From Rachicladosporium sp. CCFEE 5018 (lineage: Eukaryota > Ascomycota > Dothideomycetes > Cladosporiales > Cladosporiaceae), in contig KZ111152.1 in NCBI GenBank assembly GCA_002077045.2, positions 705,491 through 769,490 on the forward strand: DNA of 64,000 nt. Reading direction: 5' to 3'. The notes beneath the pieces were generated by a model. The model did not search any database, was not told where the DNA came from, and saw only the letters and a list, made by a program, of their open reading frames with translations. A program made the position numbers and the translations under genes. This document shows positions 8,977 through 20,600 of this stretch, piece after piece (within the stretch, counting starts at the first letter, position 1; every line of letters starts with the position of its first letter).

Positions 8977-10182
8977 TCACTCGCTCCCTGCTCCACCGCC
9001 ACCACCAAGCCCTGTATGACAACCCCGCTCGTGCCTCTTCATGTTACTCCTCACGCTGAAAGCCTTCCCGCAACCTCCATGCGGACACTTGAAAGGCTTC
9101 TCTCCCGTATGGCTATGACTATGGATCTTCAGACTGCTTGGCCTGGAGAAAGCCTTGGAGCAAGTAGGACAGATATATCGGTCCTGACTCTGCGGATAAG
9201 TAGCTGCGCTCGATTGCGAGATGTAGTGATGATGCTGCGTGTAGTACGCCTGCTCACTAGAAGCCAAATGGGGAGGTGGCGGTTGCTGAGTATATGTGGG
9301 CGGGAACTGTTGAGGAAGCGGTCGTTGTGTGTAGAGACCCGATAATGGGTAGTTGGCCGCGTTTGGATCAGGAATGACTTGAGGCGAGTAGTAATTCGGA
9401 GGGCCGTTTGAGTGCAGCGTTCCTGGACTTGCAGAGTAGCTCGACGAAGGGTGGCCGAATGGCGAGGTATCGTAGGGTGAGGTGTTGGGTTGAGAATGCA
9501 CGGAGGCGCGTTTCACCATTTGCGCTACGACTGTGCGTTGTTGATGATCGGCTTCGACGTTATTTAGTGCTGAGCCGAGATAGTAGGATTGAGCAGGAAT
9601 CGACGAGGAGGCCGTTGAGATTGTGGAGGGACTGTCCGTCGTGTCTGCAATCGAATCTGATCTGATGAGTGGTGGAGGGTTCATGGGTCGATAGGTATTC
9701 CGTTGGTCTTGTGGAGGATGCGATGCGCGATTTCTTGAGTCGCTTTCTGCTCCATTTGTTGCGTATTGCGATGGTTGAGGATGTGAGGAAGCTTGCTGCT
9801 GTGGTAGTTGACTGGGTGTCGCCTGCGTTGCTGCATAGCTGTGCTCGCCTTGCGACGTGTGTGCTGCCTGCTGCTCATGCGCTCGACCATCCTGACCTGT
9901 GCGATCGCCATCTGCTATGCCCAACAGGTTCGATATCGATGGTAACGACATCTTATGTCCATCATCGGAAACGATCTGTGGTGTTGATTGCTGTGGTCTT
10001 GTCGATGCAGGGTATGCGGTGATATTCTGCGACTGGTTGTAGCCGTTGTATTGACTTGTGGGTATTGAAGTGACCGCTTCTGCTTGGCCCTGCGACATCC
10101 GATCGTGGTAGAGAGGGTACTGTTGCCCCTGGCCAGGATAGCTATCTCGAGGTAGATATGCCATTGTGCCAACGACTGCCAT
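8977..10182 (-). CDS. C2H2 zinc-finger transcription factor (copy A)
   Basis: A single-exon gene of 401 residues. The N-terminal ~330 residues are disordered and rich in Gln, Ser, Pro, Tyr and His, typical of fungal activation regions, with one conserved-looking motif, KMSLPSISNLLGIADG, near residue 85. Two adjacent C2H2 fingers close the protein (about residues 334-388). The first has spacing C-x2-C-x12-H-x3-H (CPTCSKAF...HSHSH), followed by the linker TGEKPFK; the second has C-x4-C-x12-H-x4-H (CPHGGCGKAF...HERGCH). It ends in a Gly-rich tail. The finger pair and TGEKP linker indicate a sequence-specific nuclear DNA-binding protein; target genes cannot be inferred. An ATG seven codons in is an alternative start. 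Copy B at 40,818 is the same length. Confidence 0.88.
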   Translation of the reverse strand: MAVVGTMAYLPRDSYPGQGQQYPLYHDRMSQGQAEAVTSIPTSQYNGYNQSQNITAYPASTRPQQSTPQIVSDDGHKMSLPSISNLLGIADGDRTGQDGRAHEQQAAHTSQGEHSYAATQATPSQLPQQQASSHPQPSQYATNGAESDSRNRASHPPQDQRNTYRPMNPPPLIRSDSIADTTDSPSTISTASSSIPAQSYYLGSALNNVEADHQQRTVVAQMVKRASVHSQPNTSPYDTSPFGHPSSSYSASPGTLHSNGPPNYYSPQVIPDPNAANYPLSGLYTQRPLPQQFPPTYTQQPPPPHLASSEQAYYTQHHHYISQSSAATYPQSQDRYICPTCSKAFSRPSSLKIHSHSHTGEKPFKCPHGGCGKAFSVRSNMKRHERGCHTGLGGGGGAGSE

Positions 10183-13100
10183 TCGGCTCGCCAGTGAAGT
10201 GATGTACAGATCCGCTCAAGCTTGAAGTTCGAGGAGTGGGGTGTCGCGCTTCGTCAAGTGAAGGTGATGGACGCGAAAGTGAAGTCCAGGAAGTCAAAGG
10301 TGGACCAGAAGAGGAAGTCGCGATCTTCCAAGATCGATGTCGATCAAGGCAATAGCCGCTAAATGCACAACAAAGCGAGAGGAAATCGTGCACTTCTTCG
10401 ATAGATGAGCAGCAATATCGACGACTTGGTCCTGCTAGCGATGCGACTCGGGGAGTAGAAGTCGAATGGAAGCTCACTACTGCTAGTCGACCCTCGGGTC
10501 AAGAAAAGCGGGACAGGTAAAGAAGGATGCCCATGCACCCAGGTCCAAGTTTCGAACGGCAGTGATCGCTAACGGACAACGGCTACGGACGTTGCATGCG
10601 CAAGTAGCGCACGAACGCCTGACGATGATTTGCTGCGGGCCGGGGTTGGTGGGATTGATTGAGTGATCCTGGCTGTTAATCTAGGCAAGTGCCCCGGTCG
10701 CCGAGTGATGAGAGCGATGATCCGAAGGGGCTGGATGAGATGCGCAACAAGGAGTGTAATCCGGATTGGATGGTGATCGACCGGTCGCGTGGCAGCGCAG
10801 GCAAGTTGATCCGTGGTGATCAGAGAGAAGAAGGGTGGATGGCCACGAGGTATTGCGTGTTCTCAGGTACACCACGTGCGAAAGCGATGATCTTGGTGGA
10901 CCGTGAGCGTCTTCGGTTACATCCAGGGCGGCCAAGGTGTCGTAAGCACGAGTACCGAGAGGGTTGCAACGCAGATCGTAGCCTTGATCGCGAATGGAGT
11001 GCAGCGAGTGTGTAGTTGGTTTGTGGGCCAGAAGCGCCTGCCGCAGAGTGTATGCACGCCACCCTCAGAGTTCAGACTTTGCGGCGCCGGCTCCAACAAA
11101 GGTGCTTAGGGAGCATGCAGGGTCGGACGCAGACCGATGATTGTTATGAGTGATTCGGTAGCTTCTGTTCAGCCCTCGCCCTGCATGGGTCGGAGGTTTG
11201 CAGGGTGACAGTGGACGAGCTGTCATTGGAGTACTAGCTAAGGATGAAGTAGTGGCGGACAGGGTTAGGCCGCCGCGCCATGTGGAGCAGCGTGTTTGAC
11301 GGATGTGATGGCAGGATAGGCCCTGTTCGAATGCAGATCATTCTGCAAGTAAAGGAAATACCGGCGCAGGAATACATCACGCACTAGGCTAGAGCAGATC
11401 ATCATGTCGCTTTGACTATGCTTGTTGGAGATATCATTGATGCGATATCCTAGTCAACATGAGGGGGCGATCCGGCCGTTGGGCATCACAATGGCATTGA
11501 TCATTATTGAACCGAGCACGGCACTTTCTGGGCTGTAGGACCGTGTATCCGAGTATTGACTTCTAGGCGCAGGATGTCGTTTGTGGCATCGGCTGGTGTC
11601 ACGAGAGATTATCCTCGATGGCCATGTTCTTGAGCAGAAATGCAGGTTTGATGGCTTTTGGGCGCTGTGCCGTCATCTCGCCTATGGCATGTCTAGTGCG
11701 ATACGAGGATCTCACGGGCGGCGTCTTTCCCGAAGCAACGGCGCTTGCCCTGTAACGGTCACGTTCATCTATCTCATTGGTAATGTGCAGCGGCGCGATC
11801 GAGCCGGGTGGTAGTCACAGCCTGCCCAGGAACGACATGTCCAATTACATCGGATTGTGCAGACTAGACTTCGCGGCGCGGTTCAATGTAATGTCGCAGG
11901 TACTATACTCCAAAACTCTACTTGATGATGTCGTTGGTTCGGCTGTGCAGATCGCTGCAAGCGCGGCGTGGCTGACAGGGTCAGGGACGGAAACCTACGC
12001 GTGTGGCAGCGTGGAGATCGACAAAAGCCACGCAAAAGCCACGCGAAAGGTGGCAGATCTTCCAACGGCTGCTGTCGGTGAGCACCCACATGTGTAATCC
12101 TCCCGACAATTCGTGAAGAATCTTCAATGCTTCGCCGACATCCTTCGTTGCTGATCACAAGTCAATCGACGGAACGTGGGCTCGCTCACACGCCATGATG
12201 TTCAAGCTTGACGGCTGTCATGTCAATCAGATAACGTTGAGGCTCAAGAAACAGGTTGTTCCCTCTGTTGGAGCGCAATGATGCCCATGTCGCAATGTGC
12301 ATCGCATGAGGGACAATCTCCTACCTCTTCAGGCCAATGCACAGTCGAGAATACGGCAGTAGTGGCTTACCAGCGATCTGGGCCATTGGGCTGGCGAATT
12401 CCCGCTGACTGGGATAGTAGCACACAAGCGAGCCGCTTCAATCTGATGCATGCGATGGTGTACATAGCCTCCACATGCATCATTAGGTGGTCGGTACCGT
12501 TCGACTACCCGGGTCATATCACCGTGTAACTCAAGGAGGTGGACTTGCCTCGCCACCCTATTGGGTTTATTGATCAGCAGCATTTGTACAGGTACAGGAC
12601 TGCCTCCGCGTCGACAGTGCTCGGAGGCCATCTCCGCATCTTTCGCTACCCGTATCTCGCGTGAACTCCAGCGCCTCTCCTCAACAGTCCCGCATCGCTA
12701 CCACTCAATGCCCGACAGCAACACGCCACAAAGATGAGACGATGTTTCATCGAGTTCGGCTCTTGGTCCGTGATCCAAGATCTGCGCGTCGCGTGCTTCG
12801 CTTAGGCATGTTGATCAATGCGTTGCATCGTCCGGCAACGGCGGGAGTGTCTCGTGGCGACAGCGTGGAGATCGGCGGCACGTGAGTTTTGATCTTCTGA
12901 GACATGGGAGGTGCCGTGTGATAGTCAGGGTCTTCTGGTCGGCAAGTCCACATGGGCGACCGACTTCGAATGTTGTGTGTGACCTGCACCTTTCCGCCGA
13001 GTGAGGACAACCCCGTCGCCACGTCAACGAGGTCCTCGATGCCGCCGGCATGGTACGCAAATTCGTGTCCATCGAAGGCTCCAGCGTCAATGGGGCCCGA

Positions 13101-14626
13101 GGCACGTTTATTTCGAGCAGCCGAAATTACTGATGGATCGCGACCAGCATTGGAATTCTGGGATGTCCCAAGCAGTAGAATATTGCAAAGATGTCTCGAT
13201 ATTGGCTCGTTACCTTAACGTTCAATGCCTGCAAAGACCTTGCACACGGAAGCGTCTTCGTTCATCGATCGAGACATAGGAGCTTAAGGACGTCTTTGAT
13301 TGCGATGTCTGAGTGAGCATGACGGAGCCTGACGCCCATTCCACCTATGGGAGAGACTCAGGCAGTCCGTTGTCCGACGGACGGATCGCGGCAGCCAAGC
13401 AAACTGATATTGACAGGAGTGGAGGATATCTTCTCCATGAATCGATCCTAAAAGCTAAATTGAGTGTTGCATATGAGACCATAATGCAGTCGCTGACTCG
13501 TCGGCTTGCAGTACGGCGAATGCACAATTCTAAGCTTCCGACAACGCCAGCGGCTTCACATTGACAGAGTTGCGATACTGCAACGAGTGCCGACGAAAGG
13601 AGCCATCTCGGTATGAGAGGGACCTTACAGCGCCAGCTTGCCACCCTCGATTGCTGTTGGTGGACTCGTGATGGAAGACTACCATTGTCTAGCCAACACC
13701 GGATCACCAGTAACCTGATCTTCGATCTGCCCAACGGACGAGTTATCGCAAGCGAGGTTATTCGCGGCACCACCTGCTCAGGCCAAAGGATGCGCGACAA
13801 GGACCCTGGTAAGACATCCCGCTCTCCAACGGCTGAGATTGCAACGGCAATACCATGTTCGCGATCTAGCCCGTACATCCCAGTACATCGACAGTCTCAG
13901 GCAGAACGTACACTGGCGGAAGAATACCAGACGACCTTAAAGACGGATGTTTCATGATCTCACGCACCTGATACTTGACATACAGCCTGCTTCAGGACAA
14001 CGCGTGTCGATCGTGATCTTCTGCAGTTCCAAGGCACCCTTGGTACGCATCATTAGCCCCGATAGACTGCATTACCTTGGCAAAAATATGCCCGTGCAGT
14101 GCGCTCCTGCGAGTGCTGCGCAGAGACCTCCTGCCTGTTCGGGCTTGCTCGTAGCGAACTGAACCGCGGCAGCTGCTCATCGACCGCGCATTATGGTCAT
14201 GTGCCAATTCGTTACGGAACATGCCACTTGGAAGGCGATTCAGCATGTTCGAAGCAAGTGGCGGTGGCATTTGCTCTATCGACGCTACTTCGAGGTCGCC
14301 GGTGATCCTACTAAGCATTTCTCCGATACTCTGCTCTTCATGGACAAGTCAATGAACCTTCGCAGCCATAGCGGTAGCTCAGGAGTGACCTTGATCACAA
14401 GGTCTACTACAGTGATGTACCATCCACGAGAACAAAGTGACTCACACGAGACACATGGCGCTTGAACAGTCGCTACCATTACTACATACTAGCCAAACTA
14501 GCTGGCGAAACCAATATAACGCATAAAGTACAGCTTGAGGCCGTGACTCATAGAACCTTGCGAAACAAAATCCTCCCGAAATGAATGCCTCCTCCTCTAC
14601 TCTCTACACCTCCGATATCCTCCAGA
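10183..14626. other. 4.4-kb gene-poor stretch, possibly containing decayed genes
   Basis: The left end is the upstream region of the C2H2 gene and the right end is the 3' flank of the giant gene. No open frame on either strand has recognisable domains, and between the two copies the frames are interrupted by non-triplet indels. Examples are 16 bases near 11,605, 4 near 12,463, and 1 each near 13,680 and 14,345. Short protein-like stretches exist: plus strand near 13,020-13,130 (VNEVLDAAGMVRKFVSIEGS) and near 13,700 (IFDLPNGRVIASEV). These suggest a degraded gene but match no family I know. A 285-bp part (10,798-11,084) is identical in the two copies. Confidence 0.5.
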
Positions 14627-17600
14627 TCATCTCCCGTTCGCAATGAAGCCGTCTTTCGGGTATCTCTGCTGCGCAGGAGCAGTGCACATTGCATTCGCCG
14701 GGCACATCGTACTCGTCGCAGTTGCGAAGACGGTCGTCGTTGGCCTTACTCCGCACACCGTCACTGTCACTACATTGCTTGTCGGACCGTTCACCTTGGA
14801 AGCTCCGCTTCCGCCCTGACTCGCTGTCGTGCCGGTCGTAGAGCTGAACAAAGTGCAACCAGAGTCATCGTTCGAAACTGCTACGCAAGCGGCGTACTGA
14901 TCGCAAGATGCCAAGCAAGACGCGAGCGACTGAGGCGTGGTGTAGCGCATGTAGATGCGGCCAGTGTAGACTTTGTTGCAGGTCACTGTGTAGCTTGCCC
15001 CATTGGAGTCGGTGTAGTTCTTGCCGTCGTACGCTGGACAGAGCGTAGGAGTGGCCGTCGGATAAGAGGACGATGCGGGCGAGCTGGTGATATAGCCCGA
15101 GGGAGAGCCTGGTGATGATACAGTACTGGGTACAGACTGAGCGGATCCGCTGGGGCTACTGGTCGGCGTTTGGCCGTAGGACGACAAGGGCGTGGAAGAT
15201 TGAGAAGTAATGACTGAGGTGGCCGAAGACGTGCTGTACTGACCTGGTCTACTTGCGCCGAACGAAGCAGACGGTCCACTCGACATGGAGCTGTACTGGC
15301 CTGGCAGGCTGGCTGACAGTGAAGCGGATGCCATAGACGAAGAGCCATACCCGGGCGGAGGGGTGCCTGACGGCGTGCTTGACACACTGCCAGACCCGCC
15401 GTACGACTGAGGCCCTCCAGTAGATGTCGAGGACGGCGGCAATGGACCGGCGACGGTGGAAGAGGTTGGAGTGCTACTACCATCATACGCAGGTGGAGAC
15501 GCCACCAAGCTGGAAGTAGAAGTCTTCGTGGTAGTCATCGGCGCGGTGGTCATGACCGACGTCGAGCCAGGTCCACTGCTGATGCTTGTCGACGTCGCAG
15601 ACGAGCTGGTTGTCACATCGTATGCAGGAGGCTGCCCAGGTGTCGTAGATACAGCAGGCGTCGAAGTGGGCGGTGCCGTGTACACGGTGCTCACATCTGG
15701 CGGGCGGCTCGCCGCAACTGCAGGTGGTCCGGTTGTAACAACAGTCGTGCCAGTGATCTCTGAGAATAGCGTGCACTCAGTGCCAACATAGTTAGCTCCC
15801 TTACAGTCGGCAGTCTGGTCACAAAGTGTGAGACAGGCATCCACGGTAGTGGTACTCGCTCTCTTCGTGACTTCACCGGTGTACTGCGTTGAGCCGTAGG
15901 TAACATTGTAGGAGTTGCCGTAGGAGTCTGCACAAGCGGAGCCATTGCCTGCCATGCTGGTGGATCCGCCGGACATGGTGCCGGCGCCACAGCTCGGCAA
16001 AGGCGTCATCGAAGTGTACGACGACGAGCTGATGCTCATGTAAAAGGGCGAAGATGAAGTCGTCAGCTGTTGTGGGCTCGAGTAAGGTGGAGGAGCATTA
16101 GTGCTGGTTGATACCGCAGCGGGTGAGGAGCTCGATGAAGCCGCCACGCCTGATGTTGTGCTTGAAGATGGCGCAGAGGACGGAGAAGACGCAGCCGAGG
16201 ACGGTGGCGTGTATGCCGGCGGCGACACAGCCACAGACGTGCTCAATGGCATACTAGTGGTCGTACCCGCACCGGAAGAACTCGAAGTAATGGTCGATGA
16301 AGCAGCCGAAGTTGTCGAGCTGGTCGATAATCGAGAGGAGCTTGTTGAAGCAATGATGGATGATGTCGGGCTAGATGATGGCGAAGCACTGAGTGAAGCC
16401 GACGAGCTCGTGGAGACGAAGGAGGTGGACGAAGACTTCCAGCTAGACGGCGATGAAGTCGTCAACGAGGAGCTTGCTGAAGATGTCGATGTGGTCGAGG
16501 CACCAGCTGGTGAACTGTACGCTGGGGGTCCTGCGGAGCTACCGCTGCTGCTTGAGACCACTGTTAACGACGACCGACTCGACGTCGAGGAAGGACTCGT
16601 CATCGCGGAGGAGGATATCGTGGAGCTACTGGTACTGCTCGTACTCATGACAGTGCTACTGCTACTGGACGGAGCGCTGTACCCGGGCGGAGTCGCAGCA
16701 CCTGTCGATGAGAGACTGGATGTGCCGGGAGTAGAGCTCGAGCTGCCAGATCTCGAGCTTGAGCTTGTCGCTGCGCTCGATGTGCTCATCGCTATGGAAG
16801 TGGTGCTGCTTGTAGTCGCTCCCGGAGACGAGTATGGTGGCGATACTAAGGGACTGGTGGTGCTTACGCCGGAGCTCGACGAACTTGGAGAAGCAGTCGA
16901 CGAGGTCGATGTTCCATAGCTTGGTATAACGCGGACAGCCAGGTTGACGCCGGGTGACGATGTATAGCTTGTAGGTGGGGACTTGAGGTAGCAATTGCCC
17001 CCGGTATCCTCGGAGCCTACAAAGCTTGCAGCACCGCATGCAGGCTGAGTCTGTGCGTCGCAAGCGTCGATGCAAGCACGGAAGTTGGGCGCAGGAACGG
17101 AGCTGAACGCCCCAGGTGAGCAGTCCGTGTCACATACGATCATGTACGATGCTCCAGCCTGATCAGTGTAAGTGGTTCCATTTGAGCCCGGGCATAGTGG
17201 AGCAACGGTGGCAGTTGCTGCCGCAGACAAGGAGCTTGCGGATGTTGAAGAGGCGGTCGTACTCGCCATCACCATCGTATTCGTGGATGCGAACGAAGAG
17301 CTCGACGGAGACGGGTAGCCGCCCGGTACCACACGGACAGCAAGTCGAATGCCAGTGGAGGATACGATCTGCTCCACGGATCGCTTGAGGTAGCAGAAGC
17401 CTCCGCTCAGATCATTAACGTTGAAGCCAACAGCAGCGCATTCAGCGGCTTGGTCGCACTGGCTGATACATGCACCGAAAGATGACGCGGCTGCGGAGTC
17501 GTAGGATCCCGGGCTGCTGTCAGAGTCGCAGTACAGAGTGTAAGTCATACTCATAGCGTCGGTGTAGCTCGTACCGTTGCTCGCTGGACAAGGCCCTGGA

Positions 17601-20600
17601 CTAGACACTGGGGATGGCCATAGCGACATCGAAGACGATGCACTGCTAGAAGTACTTGTCGTCGACGTGGTAGTCACCGCCATGGGCAACGAAGACGACG
17701 ATGTACTCCGGGGGTTGACAACCGAAACGCTTGACGTGCTGAAGGCGGTGGTCATACCCGTCATACTGCTCGAGCTCGAACTCTGAGTGCCGTTGACGAG
17801 AGATGTCAGCCTAGCCGAGTATGCGACTGCGCCATCCGGATCTAGGATGATCGTCGAGTTGGCCGAGTGATGGTAGCACCATTGCTGGTCTTGGCCGGAG
17901 AAGAGCCATGATACGCTAGTGCAAGCACCATCCAAGTCATAGTCGCATTGCTCGATGCAGTTGGCCAAGTCAGTAGCCAATGTGCGACCTACCGAGCCTG
18001 TTTCGAACAGGTCACGATAGCAGAGCACAGTGAACTGATTGCTATACTGATCGGTGTAGTACTTGCCAGCATCTCTTGGGCAGTCAAGAGGAGGGCCGCT
18101 GGGCGTGGGACTTGCTGATACACTCATTGTCGATGCCCCGGCAGTTGACGAGATAGTACTGGCGGTCGTTGGGATGGGCGAAGGTGTCGACGTCGCGGGT
18201 GAGTCTTGCCATGTGTCCTGGAGGTTGATCGTATTCGATGGACAGGTGCTTGGCACGATGTAATATCTGTCCTGCCCGCCCTCGAAAGCGACTGAGCCAT
18301 CTGTCGCAAATTTTATATATTTGTAGCTATATTGACTTCCAGGTGCGAAGTAGACGACTCCACTGTTCCACTCAGGATAGCTGGCTGTGTAGTTGGCGCT
18401 AGCCGTGAGGTAGACTGCATTGCTGGTGTTCCAGCTGCCGAGTTGCGGCACTGAACCTACGACGGAAACGCTCTCGCCGAACTGAGTAGCCTCTAGGACC
18501 GAAAAGCTCATCGGTACAGCAGTGCATGTTGCAGTGGCACTGAAGGTGGTGCTCGAGAGCGTTGAAAAGGCAGAAGATGAAGTCGAGGTTGCGGTTCGCC
18601 AGGTGTTGGTAATCGAAGCATTCGTGCAGGTGTTTGGCACGACGAAGTAGTGATCGTCGCCATCCTCGTACACGACGCTGCCATCGCTTCTAAACAAGAT
18701 CGCCTTGTATGAGAATCCTGTTCCAAGCGGTCCGATGTCAAGCATCCTTGACCACTGAGGAGTGTCTGGTGAATAGTTGGTCGCCAGAAGATAGGCAGCC
18801 CGTGAGGTATCCCATGACCCTAATGCTGGTATGGAGCCGACAATGGAGATACTTTCCCCGAAAGCGGTCGCTTTGTACTCAGTGAACGCGATAGACACGC
18901 TTGTACATGTTGGCGTTGCAGCGACGTATGCGCTTGTTGACGATGCACCTGAGCTCGTCGATGGCTGTTCTTGCCATGTAGCCGAGATTTGAGCGTTCGC
19001 CGAGCAAGATGTCGGTGCTACGTAGTAACGGTTGGCCCCATACTCGTACTCAAACGTGCCGTCGTTGAAGTAGTGGATGAACTTGAACTCGAATGCTGCT
19101 CCCGGAGTGAAGTACAGCGTTCGAGTCCATCGCGGATTGCTAGAGCTGTAGTCGGAAGCCGCCAGCAGATACGCAGCGTTTGACACATTCCAAGAACCAA
19201 TGGCTGGATCGGATCCGACCACTGATATGCTCTCCCCAAATTGGGTCGCCTTGAGGACGCTCATGGTGACAGCGACGCTTGTGCATGTGGCTGAAGCGGA
19301 GCTGCTCGAGCTGGAGGTGGTCGTCACACTTGCAGTAGCAGTGGACGAATATTGCCACGAGTTCGAAATCTGCGCAGTCGTTGAACATGAGGATGGCGCA
19401 ACGTAGAAGTGATTTGCTCCAGCCTCATAATCATAAGATCCATCGACATGGTAGATAATGGCTTTGTATTGGAACGATACGCCAGGAGGCGTGAAGTTGA
19501 GCGTCCGTGTCCAGTGCGGATTGCTATCGCTGTAGTCCGATGCAGCGACTAGGTAAGCCGCCTGAGAAACATTCCAGGAGCCGAGCTCGGGAACAGAGCC
19601 TACTATCGAGATGCTCTCTCCGAATGCGGTTGCCCGATACTCGTTCAGACTTATAGCGACTTGCGTACAGGTCCGGCCTGGAGCTGCCGAGGTCGAAGAC
19701 GTAGCAGATGAAGTCGAGGTCGAAGCATACTGCCAGGAGTTCTGTAGCACGGCCGGGTAGTCACAATTTGGTGGGACGACGTACGAACGATCTGCGCCAG
19801 ACTCATACTCAAAGCTCCCGTCTGTGTGGTAGATCAAGTATTTGAAGGTAGTAGAGAAGCCAGGTGAAAGGTTGATAGTTGTCTGCCAGTTCGGATAGCT
19901 GTCTGTGTAATTCGTGGCCAACATGTACTTTGCATTTGAGGTGTTCCATGACCCGAGCCCAGGAGCGGATCCTACCAAGGAGATGCTCTCACCGAAGCTT
20001 GTCGTTCTCAGAACATTATATTGGACCGGAACAGCTGAGCATGCTCCGGAAGTCGATGCTGTCGAGGCAGATGAAGTTGTGGACGAGATTGTTTGGCTTG
20101 AGGAGCTGCTTGATGAAGTTGTGGTGGGCACAGGCTGCCACACATTGTTGAGTACTGCCGGGTAGTCGCAATTCGGCGGCACAGTGTAGGTGCGGTCAGG
20201 GTCAGACTCGTATTGCACCGACCCATCCACAGCGAACTTGATATACTTGAAGGTCATAGACGTTGAGGGTGCGAAGTTGAGGGTTCTCTGCCAGGCTGGA
20301 TTGCTGTCTGAGTAGTTGGTGGCGACCATGTATGCAGCATTTGAAGTATCCCATGATCCGAGCTGTGGGACGGATCCAACTATCGAGATGCTCTCACCAT
20401 AGGCAGTCTTTTCCAAGACGTTGAATTGTACAGATACCTGTGCACAAGCCGTGGAAGTGGCTGTACTAGTAGAAGAGCCAGTAGTCACCGTGGACGTGCT
20501 TGTCGACGAGATCGTCGTGCTGACGGGATATTGCCAGGAATCCGATACTGAACCAGCAAAGCCGCAAACATTGTTGAAGTAGTAGGATCGGTTAGGATTC

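Noticed and set aside
10820..11062. 80-codon minus-strand frame identical in both copies
   Set aside because: The whole DNA stretch is identical, so conservation says nothing about coding. Overlapping frames on both strands are equally open and no domain is visible.
16101..16919. 272-codon plus-strand frame, very acidic and Leu/Val-rich
   Set aside because: It is the exact antisense of the Ser/Thr-rich stalk of the giant gene; Ser codons read backwards give Glu, Leu and Val. The same artefact appears at 22,470-22,841, at 47,962-48,732 and across the RRM-like gene.
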